NCBI GenBank assembly: GCA_963556495.2
Contig: OY747705.1
Coordinates: 34,772,298-34,836,297 of the forward strand
Direction of reading: 5' to 3'
DNA length: 64,000 nucleotides
Source of the DNA: Valencia hispanica
Lineage: Eukaryota > Chordata > Actinopteri > Cyprinodontiformes > Valenciidae
The notes below the pieces were generated by a model, which worked only from the letters and a program-made list of their open reading frames with translations, was not told the DNA's origin and made no database searches. Shown in pieces: positions 1 to 12,135 of this stretch (the first letter of the stretch is position 1; each line of letters opens with the position of its first letter). Both the position numbers and the translations under genes were made by a program.

Positions 1-783
1 CTCTGGGCAACACAGATTCTCTATTGGATTGAGGTCTGGAGACTGGCTAGGCCACTCCAGAACCTTGAAATGCTTAGATGGAAATAGATAGTGCAAATAT
101 AGATGGAAGGAGGATTTTGCCCAAAATCTCACAATACATGGCCCCATTCATCCTTTCCTTAATACGGATCAATCTTCCTGTCTCCTTTGCAGAAGAGCAG
201 CCCAAAGCATGTTTTCACCCTTATTTTAATTCATGATGACGTAGTGTGTTACTAATAGTAATCTTTGTTAATGGGGTCCCAGCTCTCTTCAGGTCGTTGA
301 CCAGATCCAGCCCCCCCCCCCTTTCTAATAATTGCTCCAACAGTTGATCTCTTCTCAACAAGCTGCTTGCCTATTGCAGATTACCTCATCCCAGTCTTGT
401 GCCCTTGGACAGCAGACCATGGCCCTGGTGGAGGTTAGAGTCTGACTGTGAAGATGTGGACAGGTGTCTTTTATATGGATAACAAGTTCTAACAGGGGCC
501 ATTAATACTTGTAACTAGTGGAGGACAGAAGAGCTTATTAAAGAGGTAAGGTCTGAGCACCAGACTTGCTTGTTTCTAGGTGCTGAATACTTATTTTAGG
601 CACCAATTATGCAAATAAATTCTTTAAAAATCATACAAGGTGATATGCTGGAGGTTTTTTTTCTTTAAAATTTTGTCTCACAGTTGAAGTGTGCCTATGA
701 TGAAAATTACAGAACTCTCATCTTTTGAAGTGGGACAACTTGCAAGAAAAGGTAGCTGCCAAATACTTTTTTGCCCCATTGTA
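1..783 (-). mobile_element. Tc1/mariner-like DNA transposon, degraded, cut by window edge
   Basis: Near positions 18-74 the minus strand encodes the C-terminal transposase signature of Tc1 elements ([14 protein letters not shown]), including the DDE-domain PDLNPIE motif. Upstream on the minus strand lie more decayed transposase segments, with stops and a poly-C run at 310-321. The outer terminus at 757-783 ends in the TACARTGGGGCAAAAAAGTA-type inverted repeat common in fish Tc1 copies. No long open frame remains, so this is an inactive fossil. The other end lies outside the window. Confidence 0.75.
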
Positions 784-2340
784 TATCTCAGAAGCTTTCA
801 TAAGAGATTTGCCAGGAAGATTGCATACATTCCAAAGATTAACAAATCAACTGTACAAAAAAGTAGTCAGGTCGTTCAACCAAATTTTAGTGCAGTATAG
901 TGTTCATTTGTGAGAGATACAAGTTTGATATAAAATCAGTTCAGCCTCTAAACAGTACTGGATTTACTAAGTGAAAAAGATGCACTAGCATTCCCACACA
1001 TATTTTACATTTATTATTTAAAGCTACTTCTAATATTTCTAGGGAATAATCTTAAAAGATGCCATAAATGCTCAGTGTGAATCACCCATATCGACCCAGC
1101 ACTTTCATAACATTTTAGACATGTAAAAATAAAACAATGATAAAGTAATCAGTGTTGTCTCAGTCTTGGTTTTTGGTAGTTTAAATGCTGTGTGTGTTTT
1201 CTCAGGATGGTCAGGCATAGACCTACAGACCAAAAATCTAAATTGCTCTTCGATATGTCTCCGTGTCGGAATGGAAAAAAGACCAATGACTTAACGGATA
1301 AAGAAAATGGATGGACTAAAGTTCTCAAGCGTCAATTTGCCATAGTCTGTTGTTCTGGCGCCATCTCATGGTCAATATTATGATCAGCGCCTCCTGGCAG
1401 AAAATACGCTTTTTCATTTAATTTTTTCCCCTTCGTAGTTGTCTGGTGTGAAATGCGCCTCGCAAACCAGATTTATTTTCTTCACGGGTGTTGGGAGGAA
1501 TTCGGCGTTTTTTCGCAACTCTTTGCTACACAACCTAGAACCATTTTCTTGCATTAGACATAACTTGCTCTTCTACGGCAGTAAAAATTCAGTGCAACTC
1601 AAGCATTTGTCTTTTGCAGGTGATGCTCATATCCTTGCTTAGTCCTAGTGAGGGCTGAAGTCTAAATCTGCTTCTATAATCTTACTTATTTTCACTTGCA
1701 ATCAATTGAGGTCACAATATGGATCAAGTAATTTTCATGACTTTTGCATATAAAATGCTAGCCGTTACCATTCACTTACATTGTTCATGCTAAGCTATAG
1801 GAAACGGGGTGCTGTCAGATTAAGGGAATGATTGGTCTGACTACAAAATGCTTTCTCACTTTTAACTCTGGGGAAGATGAAAACAAACTGAATTTCCACT
1901 TATGGGTGGAATATCCCTATAAGGACATAAAAACTGACAAGTAGAGAAGAAATATTGGACAAAAAACGACAAATTAAGCTTAAGGATGAAAACAAGGAAC
2001 CAGGAAGTAGGATACAAGGAGTGAGGAGAAGATACAAGGGCAAAGATAAATGCATGAAAGAAGACAGACCGACCATAGGGAAAGAAAGGACCTGAGAACA
2101 GATCAGAGAAAGACCTGAAGTTTTAAGTATATAGGAAATCAAATCAGTATTCAAGGATGGAAAGACAGAATGGACAAAACAGTAAAGTTTTTTTGTACAT
2201 AGAACCCCAAACGTCCTGCAATGGCGCTGAACCATGAAAACAGAACTTTCACCCAAGAGGAAATTTATCCTAGATATAAATTTGTCTTGCAGATTCTTTT
2301 TCTAAATAATGAAAGAAAAGAAAAAAGTTAAGACTACTTT
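784..2340. other. Intergenic stretch, no gene seen
   Basis: AT-rich single-copy-looking sequence between the Tc1 remnant and the 3' side of ncl. Short open frames (for example 1192-1383 plus and 1900-2256 minus) lack domain signatures, splice context or coding-like composition. A more GC-rich patch lies at 1200-1400. Nothing could be identified. Confidence 0.4.
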
Positions 2341-3208
2341 AAGTTTTATTAAAATCTTGCATTTTTAGTATATCAAGCCGATAACACGAGAAATCACAAA
2401 ATCTGTGGCCAATGATGGCTATTAACTTGATTTTGGTTCTCATCGCAAAGAATGTCAAGACCAAAACCTTAGGTCACCAAAGTTGAAGACATTAACCTTA
2501 AAGGCATTTCATTACTGTCCAGTTTTACACCAATATTTAAAGCCAGACTGCAGACTTAATTTTGACAAAATTAAAAGTATGCCCTATGAGGTTTTATTTC
2601 AGCAAGTGAAAATATTGAGATGGAGAAAAAAAAGTAAGTCGATACACAACATTTTGTTACAGCGGCCCTGCATCCACAGCTTACTCAGCAACTCTTCCCC
2701 ATCAAAGAACCGTGACAGACATTTGGCGGCATGAACCATGAAAATATGAATAGTAATTTCACAGTTAAACTTAACTAATGAAAACTAAAACACAAACAAA
2801 ATAAAAATTGATACAAGTGTAAATTCTTTTTTTTTTACAAAAAGGTAAAATGAAAACATACAAACTGTTTAAATTTATACAATATATCTGACAAATCAAG
2901 CCGTTTGTTACACAAACTTGCTTTTCAGATATTCCATTTTACTCCTTCTGAAAAACCTTAGGAGAAAAAAAGAGAAAAAAAAAAGAGGTGCAGGTCTGCA
3001 TTTGGGACATTCAGTTCTCACATAAGCTGAAAAGGTCTGAAGTACCATTCTGGCACAGGAGAGCAGAGAAGGTGAGGGAGGTCTAGAAAGGGCTTAAAAT
3101 GCCCCTTTACAGTTAAATATAACTATGACATTTTCTGGAATGTCCAAAGGCTCTGAAAACTGATGAAGCCAGAGTCCATTGAAAAACATAAAAAAATAGA
3201 CCAAAGAT
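2341..3208 (-). other. ncl: Probable ncl 3' UTR and downstream flank
   Basis: This lies directly after the ncl stop codon on the minus strand. It is AT-rich and has no open frame. AATAAA polyadenylation signals on the minus strand occur at 2345-2350 and 2592-2597, so the transcript end could be at either. Human NCL has a short 3' UTR, which would favour a more proximal, non-canonical signal. The end is not resolved. Confidence 0.4.
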
Positions 3209-6200
3209 TTAGTCGTCAAACTTGATTTTCCTCCCCTGGGGTTTTGCTCCAAATCCACCGCCTCCTCTTCCACCTAACAAAGAAAGAGGAAACATTTTAC
3301 TGCCACGCATTGTTAAAATTAAGAATCAGGAGGGAAATATATTCAAGGCTAGGTAAGAATTTGAAATGTCCACCATGTAATTTCCTTCTTGGTAAATATT
3401 CCTACCTCCGAAACCACCACGTCCACCTCCGCGTCCACCCCTTCCTCCTCCTCCTCTGCCTCCACCACGACCACCGAAGCCGCCACGGCCTCCGCGGAAA
3501 CCACCTCGTCCGCCGCCGCCTCCTCCTCCACCTCTGCCTCCACGGAAGCCGCCTTCACCCTTTGGCTTGGCGTAGTCCAGGGTCACTTTGCTTCCATCTA
3601 TTTCACCATCTTCCATGGCCTCCTTTGCTGCCTTGCAATCACTCTCGTTATCAAAGTCGACGAAACCAAAACTGTTAATAGAGAACTTGAGTTACTGATC
3701 ATTAAAACAATCACAGGTTATCTTCATACACCATGTACTACGACACCCGCTCAATTTTAGGTTTCAAAAAACATGGAGGAAAACCCAACATTCAATCTGA
3801 TAACTCGTCCAAGGCTTTAAAAGTTGTGAGAAACGACTGATAAAAGCTGAGATTCAGCGAAATTAGAACTGTCTCACATCAGACATGGACAACTTCCACC
3901 TAGAAAGCTGTCTGTTTAACTGTGAGTTCACTCTGCTTCTCATGCGAATCCTTACACTGTCACTATTAGACAGATAGGTGCTCATGAGAAGCATCCAGAA
4001 GCTGTGGAGAATGGTTGTTACCATAAAAACGCACCCTTTTGATGCTCCAGTTTCTCTGTCTGTAACTATCCTTGCTGCCACAGACCCATCAAAAGAGTCC
4101 CTAAGAGTCTGATCTGTCGTGTCTTCGGAAAGACCCTTGACGAAAAGAGTTTTTGTTGGACCTTGTAGAACAGAAGAGAGACAGACGTGTTAATCATTTT
4201 GTGGACAAAACCAACTGTACCGACAAGCTTAAGCCCAATGTTTAGGACCAGATCAGGACTTGACTATCATAGAATCTTCAAGAAGTCTCAGGAAGTCAGG
4301 TTTTCATCACATCTGGCTGAGTCAATTGGGGGGGGGGGGAGACAGTAAAAGTTGGAATACATACCAGAGTTTCCTCTGCCTCCATCTCTTCCTCCACTGT
4401 TCTGGCTGAACTCCAGCCGTACTGAGCGGCCTTCTATTTCTGTGTGGTTGAGGTTATCTAAAGCTTCCTTGGCGTCATCTGCGTTTTCAAATTCAACGAA
4501 AGCAAAGCTACAAAAACAAAAAAAGAGAACAACATTAGCAAAGTTATGAAACTCGTAGCAGGGGTGAAAGTACAGACAATTACAACTATCCGTGTTGGAA
4601 ATGACAAAAGGCTTTGCTTGTAGCGCAGTAGACGTTGTCAATACCCATATGAAAATAGGGCAAAGCCAGTTCTAACTGTGCACTTGGGCTCTGCTTCTCG
4701 TGCGAATCCATGCATAATCATCGATTAGATTAACAGGAGCTCATGAGAAGGTGCATAGCTAGCTACTGTACTTTAGTCATTACAGTAGAAGACCTCCAAA
4801 CAGGCTTCAGTCAAGCTGGTCACAGCAATATTTACCCTTTAGGCCTTCCGTCTCTTTGAGGAATCCTTACAGAGACGGCCTTCTCAAAAGTAGATTGCAG
4901 CACTTCCTCTGTGGCACTGAAGGAGAGATTATTCACCACCAATGTTTTGCTGGCAGCTCCACCTGCTGCATGACAAGAGCAGGGTGATCAAATTAATACT
5001 GTTATGGACATTTCCTTTTAAATCGTTACAGATTGATGAACATAAATATTGAGTATTGCAAACCAGATGCATTTAAAATAAAAGGTCAGATGTAATTTGA
5101 TGTTTTAAATGCTTACCAGATACCCGTGCTCCTTTTTGGCTCTTGTCTCCGACATAATCAACCATGATGGACCTCCCCTGCAGTTCAGCTCCCTGGGCCT
5201 CCTCCATCATCTTCTCTGCTTCAGCCTCAGTTTTGAACTCGATATAGGCAATCCTGTGAAAGAGACAAAAAAAAACTACTTAAGACTAAAAATGTAGAGC
5301 CCAGCAGGGGCAGGTCTTTATTGTATCGTTATTAATAGTAAATGTCTGATGATAATTTTGATTTAATGTCGTCACAATAAATTTCAATCAATGTAAAAAA
5401 AAAAATATCCAAGACTGGCTGTATTGGGGGAACTCTCTTCAGTGTCCCATGAGAGCCTCAAATTTCAAAATATGATTAAATGCCGTTACTGAGAGCAGCT
5501 TACTGATACAAATAACATTTCTTTGACTGGTGTCCTTAATAAGCCCATTTCAAATGTTTTTCTAAATGAATATTAAAGGTTTGTCAGTACTTATCGTTAT
5601 CACAATAGTACCACAAAATCCCACGATAAAATTGAGACACTGCTTCGTCCATCCCCAGAGTCCAGTGTTCACATTCTAGACCTCAGAAATACTTCCCCAT
5701 ATATATATATATATATAAAAAAAGACCCTACCCTCTGTTTGAACCACTTTGGCCTTGAGGTAACCTGACGTCGACAGCACTTTCAAACAGCTCTTTCAGG
5801 TCGTCTGTTGTTGCAGAGTACGGAAGGTTTTTAACAAACAGTGTCCGGGCATCCCTCTCTGAAAACGTAAAAACAATGATGCAAAAACATCAGCATTACA
5901 AAACTCTAAAACAGAAAGTCAACTAGCCAATCCAAACATAGTGAGGTCAGACTTCTTAAGATCAATAGGTACATTTATTACCTTTCTTGCCCTCCTGCGA
6001 GCTCTCTTTGCTGCGGGCCTTATCTAGTTTCACCTCCTGGCCCATGACTTTCTTGCCGTTAAGCTCCAGTGCTTTGTTAAGATCTTCTTCGCTTGCAAAG
6101 TCTACATAGCCAAATCTCCTATCAAGGTAAAAGACACAGGTCACTTTTAAACCTTAAAAAAATCCCTTTATGTGCAGAGCCACCAAAACAACTCAAAAAT

Positions 6201-9200
6201 AACCGCTTACTTTGACCCTCCAAGCCGGACATCGGTGACCTCAACATCATTTTTTGTGAAGAACTTTCTCAGCCCATCTTTGATCTCTTCGAAATCTTTG
6301 TTGGAGTTCAAGTTTCCAACAAATAAACTGAACCCTAAATAAAGGGGAAATGTATGCATTATTCTATGCAATGCTGCATTTCGCTGCAATATTGCTAAAG
6401 TTGTCAAAAATCTTTACCTTCACCATCTGACTTTGCTTTCTTTGCAGGTGGTGTCTCCTTTTTGCCTTCAGCTTTTCTCTTTGCAGGTTTTACTGGAGCT
6501 TCTGTGAAGGAGAAAAAAAATGATAAATCTGACGTTACAATTACTCAGTGATAAATTGAACAAAGTAAGAAAAAAGGGAAGACGCTTGTTCTAAATCAGA
6601 TTCTAATCGTAATCTCACCCTCTTCGTCCTCATCATCCTCGTCGTCCTCCTCATCATCCTCCTCCTCTTCGTCATCTTCCTCAGACTCCTCTTTTGCTTT
6701 TACCATGCCTGCTTTCTTTGCCTTTGCGGCTGCAGGTGCTGGAGTGGTATCCATCTCTTCCTCAGAGTCTGTAGAACGTGAACATTAGTGAGTCCCATTT
6801 CATTGAGAAAAAAGATAAAGAAAAATACCCAAACACGACCAACTCTCTTCAGATATATGAAAGGTGACATCATACATGAATCAGTATTAAGTCCCTTGTG
6901 ATCATCATAAACTTGCAGTAAATTAACGGATTGTATATGAAAGCATCAACCTTCCATCAGTCTTACCATCTTCTTCAGATGACTCATCGGCAGGTTGTCC
7001 TTTAGCTGCTGGTTTTGCTGATTGTTTGGCTGCTGGAGTCTTCTTGGGTGGTGGGGCCTCTTCTTCTGAGTCGTCCTCTTCATCATCATCATCATCTTCT
7101 TCAGACTCTTTAGCAACAGCCTTTGCTGCCGGCTTAACAAGAGTAGCCTTTTTAGGGGGTGGAGCCTCCTCCTCAGAATCATCTTCAGAAGACTCCTTAG
7201 CAGGTTGGGCCTTCACCGGGGCCTTCACAGGCTTTGCAGATGGCTTGGCTGCTTTCTTAGGAGGTGGGGCCTCTTCTTCAGACTCATCTGCATGGAAAAT
7301 AATGAAGGTGTCAATTCCAAAAATGGCTACAAAAGGTAAAGATACCATGATGCAAATGTAAACAGTGTCACAGCGATTGAGGATAGAACCGGCAGACAGT
7401 AAAATACACACCGGTACCGAAGACATAGCGCTGCATTTGCTTTTCCTCCGTACATTACACACATGAGCACTGAACAATCCCATGCATGCCAAGAAATGGA
7501 GGGTGTGGATAATTTTGACAATGCTAAAGTACTAAATATATATTGATAACAAAGTTGCTTGTGTTGTAACTGCAGAAATACACACCATCGTCATCATCAT
7601 CATCCGACTCCTTTGCCTTTGCAGGGGCTGCCTTAGCTGGAGTTTTTGCTTTTCCGGGTGTAGTCTTTGCGGGCGTCTTTTTGGGTGGTGGTGCCTCTTC
7701 CTCAGATGACTCTTCTGTAGATTGTCAAAGCATATCAAACAATCGTTTCAGATGCTGCTTAAAGTGAGAACATGCAACAATTTCTTAAACACTTTAAATA
7801 GCCAAGCAGTGGTTTATGATTAAAAAATAACTTAATTGTAATAATTCTTTTTTGTTTTGGTTTCATTGTTTATAGCGTACCTGAAAAATATTGAATCTAA
7901 TAGCTACACATGTTATCAAAAGATGCTATGCACGACTGCATTCAATGATTTAAAAAAGTAATTGAGACTTCTGTTCTGAAGTTGCTGAAGCCATCACTAC
8001 AGTTTTGTAGAAATGTATGCCATAACATGTTGGGTCCACGTTTCCTTCATTTTAATTAAAAACTCAATTTGTTAGAAAGAAAACAATGCCATTTTGAAAA
8101 AGGAGAGAAATTGAAAACTTACAAGACACTTGCCCATCCAAGACACATTATCTTGTACTTGAATTGTTTTAGAGTCCTTGGTGTTAGGAGCAACCATAAA
8201 AATTCAAGAATCAGATGGTTAAAGAAATACCTGAATCATCATCTTCAGCCTTTTTAGCTTTCACGCCGTTTTTGACCGCTTTTGTAGCTTTTGCTGGAGT
8301 TGCTTTCTTTGCAACCTTGGCTGGCGGAGTCTTAAGAGAAAGAAACACGTCTTTATTGCTCAGCAAAAATTTAAAAATGCAAAATAATATAATTATCTTA
8401 GAAAACAGTACCTCTTCCCCTTCGCTGCTGTCCTCCTCGCTAGAGTCCTCTTCTTCCTCCACCTGTTTAGGTGGGGGGGCTTTTTTCTTCTGGGCTTGTT
8501 GATTCGCAGCCTGAAAATGACAATGGCAAAAACATGAAAAACTATTTGTAATACTGGCACCTATTCGTCATCGTACATTATATTTTAATTAAACGGGGTT
8601 AAAAATGTTCAGCTACTTTAGGCAAAGGAAACGTTTCTTCCACTGTATGCACAACATTTCAGGTTTCCAAATAAAAAAATAAACTAGACCCCTCAACATT
8701 AAAAGGTAATTAGTCTATTATAATGTTAACTGCATCAAAAATAATGACCACGCGTCATGTTATGCACTCTCGGTGTAGGTTGCTCGCCTCGTGTGTCACT
8801 CAGAGCGTACACCCACCCACGTGGGGCTCATGAGGAAGGCCAGCTAACAGATGGGTTAAGCTTAAATCAATTAAATGTAGGTTTTGTCACCTATGAAAGT
8901 AAAAAATTACACAAAAACCAGAGCTGGTATTTACAGTTTATAAAAAACCTAATAGAAAGTACATTTAATTGGAACGCTGTGGAGAGAAACAAATACCGTT
9001 GAAAACGTGACAAAAGCTTTAGCTAGGTTGAGCTAGCACACGGCAGATCTCCAAGTCGACAGGTAAAAACAAAAAAATAAATACAAATATCAGTTAATTG
9101 ACTGTTTAGTTATTGAAGTCAACCCTTCATTGAAAGCTAAAAGCTGCTGCATAAACTGAGAAACGCGTGAGTGCCATCTTGAAAAGCTCGCTACAGCTAG

Positions 9201-9510
9201 CAGGCCAAGCTAGGCCACATCCATGACTATTTTCACCCGACAATCAACGTGTTTCCAGAAAACGGAAAGAAATACACCGACCGCTCGCGATTGAGAGGCT
9301 CATAAAAAAATTAATAGCCCACTCATTCATTTCCGAACATTAACACATGTTTATATCGTGAGTTATTATGCAATTGTCTTACAAACGCATTACTTTAGCG
9401 TAAAGGCCTCGTGCGTAAACCCAGCTTAATCCACCACAAGCGCGCGCTCAAACAGCGTAACCGTAAAAAAGCCACCCAATCATTTTTCTTACCTTTGCTA
9501 ACTTCACCAT
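3209..9510 (-). CDS. ncl: Nucleolin, 16 coding exons, 718 aa
   Basis: Major nucleolar phosphoprotein that acts in rDNA chromatin, pre-rRNA processing and ribosome assembly. Coding exons (minus strand): 9510-9493, 8510-8412, 8330-8231, 7714-7586, 7287-6967, 6768-6619, 6501-6418, 6334-6211, 6118-5982, 5858-5732, 5253-5117, 4965-4836, 4507-4365, 4161-4035, 3671-3406, 3273-3209. All junctions are GT-AG and the phases join without a frameshift. The start MVKLAK lies in a strong Kozak context (CACCATGG). The N-terminal half alternates acidic S/E/D runs with basic APPPKK modules. Four RRMs follow, with RNP motifs such as SLFVGNL, RTLFVKNL, KTLVVNNL and KTLFVKGL. The tail is an RGG/FRGG box ending in KPQGRKIKFDD, matching the vertebrate nucleolin C-terminus. 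The first base of exon 12 is ambiguous (tandem acceptor, 4965 or 4962). Confidence 0.97.
3918..4030 (-). ncRNA. snora75: Structured intronic RNA, probable H/ACA snoRNA SNORA75 (U23)-like, copy A
   Basis: It lies in the ncl intron between coding exons 14 and 15, matching human intron 12, which hosts U23. The minus strand holds a perfect 10-bp stem (GCTTCTCATG/CATGAGAAGC, 3983-3992 with 3935-3944), an inner CTGTC/GACAG hairpin, and an ACA trinucleotide (3923-3921) followed by three bases (GTT), as expected at an H/ACA 3' end. A smaller ATGGT/ACCAT hairpin precedes it. I could not identify a clean H box, so assignment rests on intron position, structure and the paralogous copy B. Confidence 0.55.
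4248..4316 (-). ncRNA. snord20: Intronic box C/D snoRNA, SNORD20 (U20)-like
   Basis: It lies in the ncl intron between coding exons 13 and 14, which corresponds to human intron 11, the known U20 host. On the minus strand a terminal stem CCAGAT/ATCTGG encloses box C GTGATGA, an internal CTGA (D'), a C'-like TATGATA and box D CTGA. At 69 nt it fits a C/D guide RNA; the family directs 2'-O-methylation of 18S rRNA. The perfect stem and all four boxes in the orthologous intron make this call firm. Confidence 0.85.
4674..4792 (-). ncRNA. Second SNORA75-like structured intronic RNA, copy B
   Basis: It lies in the ncl intron between coding exons 12 and 13. It shares with copy A the stem CTTCTCATG/CACGAGAAG, the strings TTCTCATGAGC and GGATTCGCA, and the 3' end CACAGTTA. 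Loop sequences differ while the fold is kept. An upstream 8-bp hairpin CTACTGTA/TACAGTAG (4788-4763) could be the 5' hairpin, giving about 119 nt, a normal H/ACA size. Human NCL is not known to host an H/ACA RNA in this intron, so this looks like an intragenic duplication. Confidence 0.5.
6844..6913 (-). ncRNA. snord82: Intronic box C/D snoRNA, SNORD82 (U82)-like
   Basis: It lies in the ncl intron between coding exons 5 and 6. On the minus strand it has box C ATGATGA (6908-6902), an internal CTGA (D') preceded by GGGACTTAATA, a C'-like TATGATG, and box D CTGA (6852-6849). Human U82 sits in an acidic-region intron of NCL, and the guide next to D' looks the same as I recall it. The ends are approximate because the terminal stem is weak. 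It would be released from the spliced ncl intron. Confidence 0.75.
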
Positions 9511-9712
9511 GGTGACTTCTGTCTTGTGTTTCAATGAAACACTGGAATCTGGATGTTTAAAGACGGGTAACGAAACTGCTAGTACATGCACGTGGATGTG
9601 TCTGCTCGATGAAACATTGAACTGGAAAAGACAGAACGGTCGCAGCCGCGGGTTGTCTCCTGCTCTGCGCGCTGACGGCGACCCGCCCTCTTGCCTGCAT
9701 CAGCCAATCACA
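9511..9712 (-). promoter_or_regulatory. ncl: ncl promoter and 5' UTR
   Basis: CpG-rich sequence just upstream of the ATG. On the minus strand there is an inverted CCAAT box (ATTGG, 9708-9704), a GC box (GGGCGGG, 9688-9682) and no TATA. A pyrimidine-led CTTTTCC near 9631 could be a 5'-TOP-type start, as used by ribosome-biogenesis genes. The CpG-rich block continues to about 9770. The exact transcription start is inferred. Confidence 0.5.
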
Positions 9713-9739
9713 AGTTAAAGTGTTTGGATCGTGTGTGCG

Positions 9740-10989
9740 GCTTGCGTGTGACGTAGAGTTTACGCACACGCAGAGAGAAATGACATTATTTGCATTATCG
9801 CAAGTTTTGCCTTTGTGGCATCGATTTTATCGTGTTATTTTGTGAATCTATCCAAAATATCCACTTTCAAATGTTTAAATGTTACCAAAGCTCTATTGAT
9901 AGTTAGACTACGTCCTATTAGCAAAGCTGCACAAAGCGTTTCAACAGTCTATGGTTTAAACATATGCAGCTGTTTTAACCACGTGGGTTGATCTTCTATG
10001 TACCGTCGTCACACGTGGTGTACGCCTACTGTGGAGAAAACACTGAGCACATTATTCCAACTTGTTTTTCGTTTCTTCGTAATGCTATTTTAATTTTTAT
10101 CCGATTAGAAAATGTTAACGGGAAAATGTATTAAAAAGCTAAAGAATAGCATCAACGGACTGACAAGGAGGGAATCATGAAATGTCTTTCTAACCAACTT
10201 AGGCCTATCGCCATTACTGAAATACTCCTTTTTTTAAACACATAACTGCATCTGAATTTATTCCTATTATTCCATCCTTTATGCCAATGCAAGTACATTA
10301 AAACAGGTTAAAATGTTGATTAGGAGACATGAACAGATATTAATACTTAAAAATATGCTTATTTAAACTGAATAACAAACTGTTCTATGACTGTACAAGT
10401 CAACTCATATAGCCTAATTCTCTACTATATGTTTACATTTGTCAAAAAGTGATATAACAATATAATTATTAATAATATGATTAAATAGGCAACATGACAT
10501 AGTCAAGTCCACAGGAACAAACCGGAATGTTGAATTTTTCTGAACCTTACTGAGGATTACATTGTTACTGAAATCAAATAACATTATCCGTGTTCTTTGT
10601 CTGATTGTTATAGCTTGATAGTCACACATGGACTAACAGTAGGTCCAAATATTAAAATTAAAAGAATGTGAATTGAAAGAATGTGAATTTTGAGTCAACA
10701 TAACCATGTGACATGACAACAATGACAGAACTTATTGGGCCCAGTGAATTTAAGAAGGTATATCACCTTTTAAATGGAATAATCACCACATATTCAGGAC
10801 CTTTGTCTTGCAGCTGTCTAAAGTAAAGATCACCACACACTCAAACATGCAACATGGCTACCCTGTACATGAAAGGTAATCAGAGTTGTAGCGAGAAACT
10901 GTTCAAACTTGTATTAGGTATTTTCCAGTTTTTATAGGTGGACTTTGACATATTGTTTCTTTTTGTAAGGAACTTTACATAATCAACAG
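9740..10989. other. Intergenic stretch upstream of ncl
   Basis: AT-rich, with only short open frames and no recognisable exons. No repeat terminus could be assigned. A duplicated GAATGTGAATT-like motif occurs near 10663-10690. Confidence 0.4.
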
Positions 10990-12135
10990 TATTATGACTC
11001 CTAGAACTTTTTTTTCTCGTGATACAAATAGAAGCTGTATTTTATTGGGACTTGATGTGATAGACCAATACAAAGGGGTGTGTAATTCTGGAAGGAAAAG
11101 GATACATTGCATTACATTTTCCACCGCTCTCCCTCCCCACAAAAAATCTAAAAAGTTTGGTATGCATTTATTTCCAACCTTTTCGGATAGCCATAAATAA
11201 AATTCAGTGTAATCAGCCGGGTTCAACTTATCAGTATAGAGTCAACTTGTGAGTTATTGCAGTATAAATACAGGCTAGCTGTTCTGTAAAAACCTCAGAA
11301 CTTAGTTTGAGAACATTAGGTAACAAACAGTATCATGAAGACCAAGGGACATAGCATTTAGGTCAGGCAAAAATGAAGTTCAAATAGGGTTAGGTTATAA
11401 AATAATATTCAAAGACTCCACATAGTCACATCTCTCAATAATAATCTGAAAGTGGAAAGTGGATGCACATATACCAACATACAAATATATGACTCTACCT
11501 AAATGGTAACTGTGGAGGAGCTGCAAAGATCCAAAGCAAGTGGGGGAGGTTTGTGTAAAAAACAACAACTAGTTCTGCTTTACAAAAAATTGGGATTTAT
11601 GGATAAGTGGCAATAAGAAAGGCATTGTAGAGAGAAAGCCATTGGAAGTCATGTTGAAGGTTTGCCCCATGCCATTTGTGGGACAAAGCAAACATGTAAA
11701 AGAAGGTGCTTGTAAAGATGAGACCAAATGTTGAGGAGGGGTTATTTTTCTGCGGGGACAATGAAATGCTAAGCTTTGAGATGAAGATGAATGAAGATAA
11801 AACAATCGGGTAAGTCTGTAAGAAACACAGTTAGAGGTTGCGAAAGACTTAAGAGTAGGACAAAGTTTCACCTTCTAGCAGGACTGAATCCCTAATACCC
11901 AGAGCTAAAATTGGATTGGCTTAGACCAAAGTGCAGGTGTTAGAATGAACCAAGTGAAGTCCAGCCCTAAAACAGACTGAGAATCTGTGACAATATATCG
12001 ATCCAAAATGAAGGAGCAGTCTCAAGATATACAAAGCTTGTAAGATTGCAGCAAAAGGTGACTGCGCACCACATCTTTTTTCTATATTTTTATTGATTTA
12101 AAAAAAAAATTTAAACCCTTGCATTTCTTCCCTAT
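10990..12135 (+). mobile_element. Degraded Tc1-like transposon
   Basis: The left end (about 10990-11200) carries the inverted-repeat region with TTGATGTGATAGACCAATAC. The plus strand then follows a fish Tc1 transposase gene in order: HTH region (GGTTAGGTTATAAAATAAT, 11390s), GTAACTGTGGAGGAGCTGCA (11505), GGAAGAAGGTGC-like, and the PDLNPIE region reduced to fragments near 11930-11990. Many indels and stops and no open frame mark it as an old copy. The right end dissolves in an A-run near 12100-12135. Confidence 0.65.

Noticed and set aside
3389..3760. Plus-strand Ser/Thr-rich frame of 123 codons
   Set aside because: Antisense shadow of the nucleolin RGG-box exon.
3935..3992. Possible tRNA gene suggested by GCGAATCC text and a hairpin
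   Set aside because: No cloverleaf or proper A and B boxes; intron position and the paired copy fit an snoRNA better.
5330..5660. Possible MITE in an ncl intron (TATCGTTAT / ATCACGATAA-type text)
   Set aside because: The ends could not be paired or bordered by a duplication.
7026..7361. Plus-strand Ser/Gly-rich frame of 111 codons
   Set aside because: Antisense shadow of the nucleolin acidic exon 5.
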